A DNA stretch of 7,460 nucleotides, from positions 1 through 7,460 of the forward strand of contig CAMEUL010000071.1 in the NCBI GenBank assembly GCA_945938205.1, in the 5' to 3' direction. A program made the position numbers and the translations under genes. The notes beneath the pieces are model-generated. The model worked only from the letters and a program-made list of their open reading frames with translations. It was not told the DNA's origin and ran no database searches. Shown piece after piece: positions 4,139-7,460 of the stretch. This stretch comes from an uncultured Traorella sp. (GTDB lineage Bacteria; Bacillota_I; Bacilli_A; Erysipelotrichales; Erysipelotrichaceae). Within the stretch, counting starts at the first letter, position 1. Each line of letters begins with the position of its first letter.

Positions 4139-4747
4139 ATGCCTTGTATCAAAGAAGAAAGCATTCACGAAATGGTGATCGAGAAAAGTCGCTTTATCAC
4201 ATATCTCAATCGCGTAACCAGTGAAGACGAAGCCAAAGCCTATATTCAAACGATAAAGAAGATGCATCCCACAGCAACGCATCATTGCACTGCCTATATT
4301 TTTGGTGAACACAATGAGTTTCAGAAAAGCAGTGATGATGGAGAACCAAGCGGTACTGCCGGTGTGCCAATGTTGGAAAGTCTGAAGAAAAATAATATGC
4401 AGGACACCCTTGCAGTCGTGGTCCGTTACTTTGGCGGTATAAAGCTTGGAGCTGGCGGACTGATTCGAGCCTACTCCAAATCGGTATCCAACGCCATCGC
4501 TTCTTCCAAACTTGTGGAAAAAAGAAAAATGCTGGAATATAATTTGGAATTCTCCTATGACATGATCGGAATCTTTGATTATTATTTTGCTCAGCATCAC
4601 ATTCCTATCATCAACAAGCAATATGAAGAAAAAGTGACATATACATATTTATGTGATCATGATCTCACAGAAGACCTGATGGAAATGGGAAAAGGGCAGA
4701 TCAAAAACAGCTATCAAAAAGAATGTTTCGTAGAAGTGGATATTTGA
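4139..4747 (+). CDS. yigZ: YigZ/IMPACT family protein (UPF0029)
   Basis: This is a cytoplasmic protein of the widespread YigZ/IMPACT family, whose bacterial role is not settled; the eukaryotic member affects translational control. The 202 residues are the usual length. The N-terminal IMPACT domain shows EKSRFITYL (15-23), HHCTAY (48-53), SSDDGEPSGTAGVPML (64-79) and VVVRYFGGIKLGAGGLIRAYS (93-113); the remainder is the smaller C-terminal ferredoxin-like domain (DUF1949). The frame also opens at a TTG at 4112, but that codon lies upstream of the -10 box and cannot be on this promoter's transcript, so the ATG at 4139 is preferred. No ribosome binding site precedes it. It is transcribed away from the degV operon. 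Its TGA falls inside the -35 box of addB. Confidence 0.93.
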   Translation: MPCIKEESIHEMVIEKSRFITYLNRVTSEDEAKAYIQTIKKMHPTATHHCTAYIFGEHNEFQKSSDDGEPSGTAGVPMLESLKKNNMQDTLAVVVRYFGGIKLGAGGLIRAYSKSVSNAIASSKLVEKRKMLEYNLEFSYDMIGIFDYYFAQHHIPIINKQYEEKVTYTYLCDHDLTEDLMEMGKGQIKNSYQKECFVEVDI

Positions 4748-4771
4748 AATTCACTTCTTTTCGTTTATAAT
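4744..4771 (+). promoter_or_regulatory. Promoter placing the start of transcription at the addB ATG
   Basis: TTGAAA (4744-4749), 16-bp spacer, perfect TATAAT (4766-4771), then 6 nt and ATG at 4778. The -35 shares bases with the stop codon of yigZ. There is no ribosome binding site between the box and the ATG, so a leaderless addB mRNA is predicted. Confidence 0.75.
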
Positions 4772-4777
4772 AAATCT

Positions 4778-7390
4778 ATGAAATATGAATCATTAAAAGA
4801 CTTCAGTACATTGATCACATCTACCCCTTTACGTCAGGTACAAAAAGAACTGTTGAAGACTTCTTTCAAAGGAATTCGGATCACCAGTCTTTTTTCCTAT
4901 GTCCTTTCTCTTGATCCAAAAGAGGTAAATTGGACGATCCGTTATGAAATCTATGAAAGATTCAAAAGCATTCAAAATGAGATCAACATCTTTAGAAAAA
5001 ACCTGCTTAATAGTTCATTTATTGAAGAATGTGTAAAATTTCTGGAACAGATGCAAGCTTTTGATATAGCTTCAAGTGAATTGCCGGAAGAGACACCTGC
5101 ACAGATAGAACTCAAAAAAATGATTTCTTTTATTGAAGATATTCCTACTCAATATGCTTACTTAAGAGAAAATGTGGAAACATTGAATCAGGATCTTTCC
5201 TCTCTTTATCTTGATATTCCTTATCCGGATCTTTTTGAAAGTTTTCTGATCGAGAAGTTAGTTGCACGTGGTGCTCATCTTTTACAGAATGATACTTCTT
5301 CACCAAACATTGAATATTATCATGCCATCAATGCCCGGTTGGAAATTGAAGGCATAGCACAAAAAATCATCAATATGAACCTCGAAGATGTTCTTGTAGC
5401 CTACAGTGACGCTTCTTATCTGCCTTTGATCAAACGGGTGTTTGACCGCTATCAGATTCCGCTATTAACTTCAGCAACTTTTCCTCATTCCATTTCTTAT
5501 CATGTGATCGCTTTATTAAAATTTGCGAAAAATCCGGATGTGAAAGAATTAAACGAATGTTTAAATCAAAAATGCTTCGGCGACTGCAGTGATTTCTTGC
5601 AGGCACAAGCACTTTATCCTTATCCATTTGATCAAACTTATCCTGAATTTGAAGAAAGTGATCTAAAAGGAATTTGCTTTACCTCATCTGAAATACAGCG
5701 AATAAAAAACATCATTGAAAAAGGAAATTATCAAAAAAAGCAATGTATGCCTTATCTGAAACAGCTGACATCTGCTGACAGCATAAAGAATCTTTTCCTC
5801 TGTATTGATTCCATTATTCGTACCTTCCATAACAGTGAAAAAGACAAAAAAAGCATTCAACAGATTCAAAATCTATTGAAAGAAGCTTTGCCTTATGTCC
5901 ATGACCTTTCAGATCTGGATCTTTTAATAGATCAGCTGAAAAAAATGCGTCTTGCAAGTTCTTCTTTTAACCTGAAAGGTGTCCTTGTTACTTCATTAAA
6001 GGATATGACGCATCCTTTACCTTATACTTTTATTATTGGAACTTCACAAAGCCAGCTAAATCCTTTTACTCCTTTAAGTGGGATCTTTGATGAAACTTAT
6101 GTTTCCATGATTCCTTCCTTCCCACCATTGGATTCTCGTTACAAAAATGCTCATCAGCATATGATTTCAAAGCTAAGTCATGGGCAGCATCTGATTCTTT
6201 CCTATCCGCAAAGTGATTATCAGGGGAAAAATCTTGAAACCAGCCTGATCGTGGATCAGCTGATATCTCAGACGAGTCAGCCTTTTGACATACGCTTCAG
6301 TAAAGAAAAAACAGAAATCATACAAAATTTGAATCATCCTAAAACGGTGTATCTTCAGAACAATGAACTCAAAGGATCTGTATCTTCTCTTGAAAAATTT
6401 GTGGGATGTCCTTATGCCTATTTTCTGAAATATGGTTGTCATCTAAAAGAACCTCTTGAAGAAGGATTCAATATACAGAAAATAGGAACACTCAACCATG
6501 CCATCTTAGAGAATCTTGCGCTGAAATATGGAAAAGACTATGTTTATCAAGCAAAAGAAGAAATCAAAAAAATCCTCGATATAAACTTTGAAGATATGAA
6601 ACGTGTTTTCCCACACTTAAATCTTCAGCTGATTCAAAATAGAATGCTGGAAAGTATGGAAAGAAATCTCGAAATCCTAAAGGATATGGAAAAACATTCT
6701 TATATGCAACCAACTTATTGTGAATATAAATGGGAAAAAGAGCTTCCATTGGATTCTGAAACACTGCATCTAGTTGGATATGTCGATCGCGTAGATACAT
6801 CTCCTACTGCTTTTTGTGTATTAGACTATAAGAGTTCTTTCAAGAAACTGGAAAAAGACAAATTTTTGTCCGGACAGCAGTTACAGTTATGCACCTATCT
6901 AACTGTTTTGAATGAACAGCTTTCTTTACGCCCATTAGGAGGTTTTTACTATTCTCTTCAAAATCCGAAAATTGAACTTCCTTATCAGAAACTATCACGT
7001 CGCAGCAAAGAAATCTCATGCATTGATGAGACAGCCATACAGAATGAAAAGCAACGCATCAAACGTCTTCAGGGATGGATCTTTGATGAGAATGTTGAAA
7101 TTATGGATGATGATGGAACACATGTAGTTGGAATATCCAATACCAAAAGCAAAGGTATTTCAGCACGTCAGGTTCTCAATATGGATGAAATCAGTCAGTG
7201 TGTATATGAAATGATGCGTCTGATTGCACAACAGATTTTAAGCGGCCACATACAATGTGAACCAAATGAGGCTGCTTGTCTTTTCTGCAAATATTCCCCT
7301 ATCTGTCGTTTCAACGGAAGTTTCACTGAGAAGAAACCCCTTGTGGAAACGCCATCCTGCATGAGAAAGGAAGGTGAAAGCCATGAGTAA
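4778..7390 (+). CDS. addB: AddB/RexB-type subunit of the ATP-dependent helicase-nuclease
   Basis: This is the second subunit of the AddAB (RexAB) complex, which resects DNA double-strand breaks for RecA. It has 870 residues, well short of the roughly 1,170 of B. subtilis AddB. The N-terminus has no GxxGxGKT Walker A motif, so it should not hydrolyse ATP, as in RexB. The alignable part starts near residue 178 (HAINARLEIEGIAQKI). The C-terminal RecB-type nuclease looks complete: Cys544 (VGCPYAYF), His574 (GTLNHAI), Asp670 (GYVDRVD), Asp683-Tyr-Lys685 (LDYKSS) and QLQLCTYL. The iron-sulfur cluster ligands Cys544, Cys834, Cys837 and Cys843 are all present. The start is the ATG directly after the promoter's -10 box. 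It overlaps addA by 8 bp, and the addA ribosome site lies in its last codons. Confidence 0.93.
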   Translation: MKYESLKDFSTLITSTPLRQVQKELLKTSFKGIRITSLFSYVLSLDPKEVNWTIRYEIYERFKSIQNEINIFRKNLLNSSFIEECVKFLEQMQAFDIASSELPEETPAQIELKKMISFIEDIPTQYAYLRENVETLNQDLSSLYLDIPYPDLFESFLIEKLVARGAHLLQNDTSSPNIEYYHAINARLEIEGIAQKIINMNLEDVLVAYSDASYLPLIKRVFDRYQIPLLTSATFPHSISYHVIALLKFAKNPDVKELNECLNQKCFGDCSDFLQAQALYPYPFDQTYPEFEESDLKGICFTSSEIQRIKNIIEKGNYQKKQCMPYLKQLTSADSIKNLFLCIDSIIRTFHNSEKDKKSIQQIQNLLKEALPYVHDLSDLDLLIDQLKKMRLASSSFNLKGVLVTSLKDMTHPLPYTFIIGTSQSQLNPFTPLSGIFDETYVSMIPSFPPLDSRYKNAHQHMISKLSHGQHLILSYPQSDYQGKNLETSLIVDQLISQTSQPFDIRFSKEKTEIIQNLNHPKTVYLQNNELKGSVSSLEKFVGCPYAYFLKYGCHLKEPLEEGFNIQKIGTLNHAILENLALKYGKDYVYQAKEEIKKILDINFEDMKRVFPHLNLQLIQNRMLESMERNLEILKDMEKHSYMQPTYCEYKWEKELPLDSETLHLVGYVDRVDTSPTAFCVLDYKSSFKKLEKDKFLSGQQLQLCTYLTVLNEQLSLRPLGGFYYSLQNPKIELPYQKLSRRSKEISCIDETAIQNEKQRIKRLQGWIFDENVEIMDDDGTHVVGISNTKSKGISARQVLNMDEISQCVYEMMRLIAQQILSGHIQCEPNEAACLFCKYSPICRFNGSFTEKKPLVETPSCMRKEGESHE

Positions 7391-7460
7391 AAACTGGAAC
7401 CCTGAACAGCTGAAAGCCATTCAGATGAGAAATACCAATATCCTGGTGAGCGACAGTGCC
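7383..7460 (+). CDS. addA: AddA helicase-nuclease subunit, first 26 codons (partial)
   Basis: ATG at 7383 overlaps the end of addB by 8 bp and follows a ribosome binding site (GGAAGG, near 7369-7374). The visible protein begins MSKNWNPEQLKAI and reaches NILVSDSA at the window's end. This is the UvrD/RecB-helicase Q-motif (WNPEQ) and the strand leading into Walker A; the GKT residues lie just outside the window. AddA is the ATPase and motor subunit with its own nuclease domain, partner of AddB. Position right after addB makes the identification firm although only a fraction is seen. An aspartate sits where many AddA proteins have alanine in VSASAGSGKT. Confidence 0.88.
   Translation, partial: MSKNWNPEQLKAIQMRNTNILVSDSA

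Noticed and set aside
4019..4621. 200-codon minus-strand frame opposite yigZ
   Set aside because: It is a shadow of yigZ, whose conserved IMPACT motifs are plain on the plus strand, and it also overlaps the degV promoter region.
1..7460. CRISPR array, tRNA, rRNA, retron or toxin-antitoxin pair
   Set aside because: No regularly spaced repeats, tRNA-like cloverleaf, rRNA segments, reverse transcriptase or recognisable toxin family is visible on either strand.

Overview
The window is low-GC DNA with Bacillota-type signals: AGGAGG-like ribosome binding sites, TTGACA/TATAAT-type promoters, TTG starts, and an AddAB recombination nuclease in place of RecBCD. The tandem DegV genes, the Sir2 deacylase and a short RexB-like AddB would fit a gut Erysipelotrichia-type lineage. 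That placement is inference from gene style and was not confirmed by any search.

Layout. (1) Positions 1-152, minus strand: the 5' end of a gene for a small secreted Trp/Pro/Gly-rich protein, cut by the window edge. (2) About 153-1480: a very AT-rich accessory stretch with no intact ordinary gene. It holds an unassigned plus-strand terminator, the decayed 3' end of a transposase (probably IS1182-type) with its old promoter, a large hairpin, two broken small ORFs, and a compact attenuator-like leader. That leader has a 15-codon ORF with a perfect ribosome binding site, a 12-bp palindrome, a third copy of the palindrome arm over the start codon, and an intrinsic terminator whose first arm overlaps the ORF's stop codon. 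(3) 1487-4073, minus strand: a tight three-gene operon, degV paralog 1, degV paralog 2, then a Sir2-family NAD-dependent protein deacylase, ending in a two-way terminator. (4) 4127-7460, plus strand: a divergently transcribed yigZ/IMPACT gene, then addB and the start of addA.

The DegV proteins are likely fatty-acid-binding subunits (FakB type). They are coupled by an 11-bp gap and share a promoter with the sirtuin, whose start overlaps the end of the second degV. This suggests a link between acyl-chain handling and protein deacylation, but that link is a hypothesis. AddB and AddA form the double-strand-break processing helicase-nuclease. This AddB is short, has no Walker A motif, and keeps a complete nuclease and iron-sulfur site.

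The two most striking signals are the leader at about 1274-1399, which controls no intact gene, and near-identical TATAAT boxes 6 nt upstream of the ATG codons of both yigZ and addB, which imply leaderless mRNAs.
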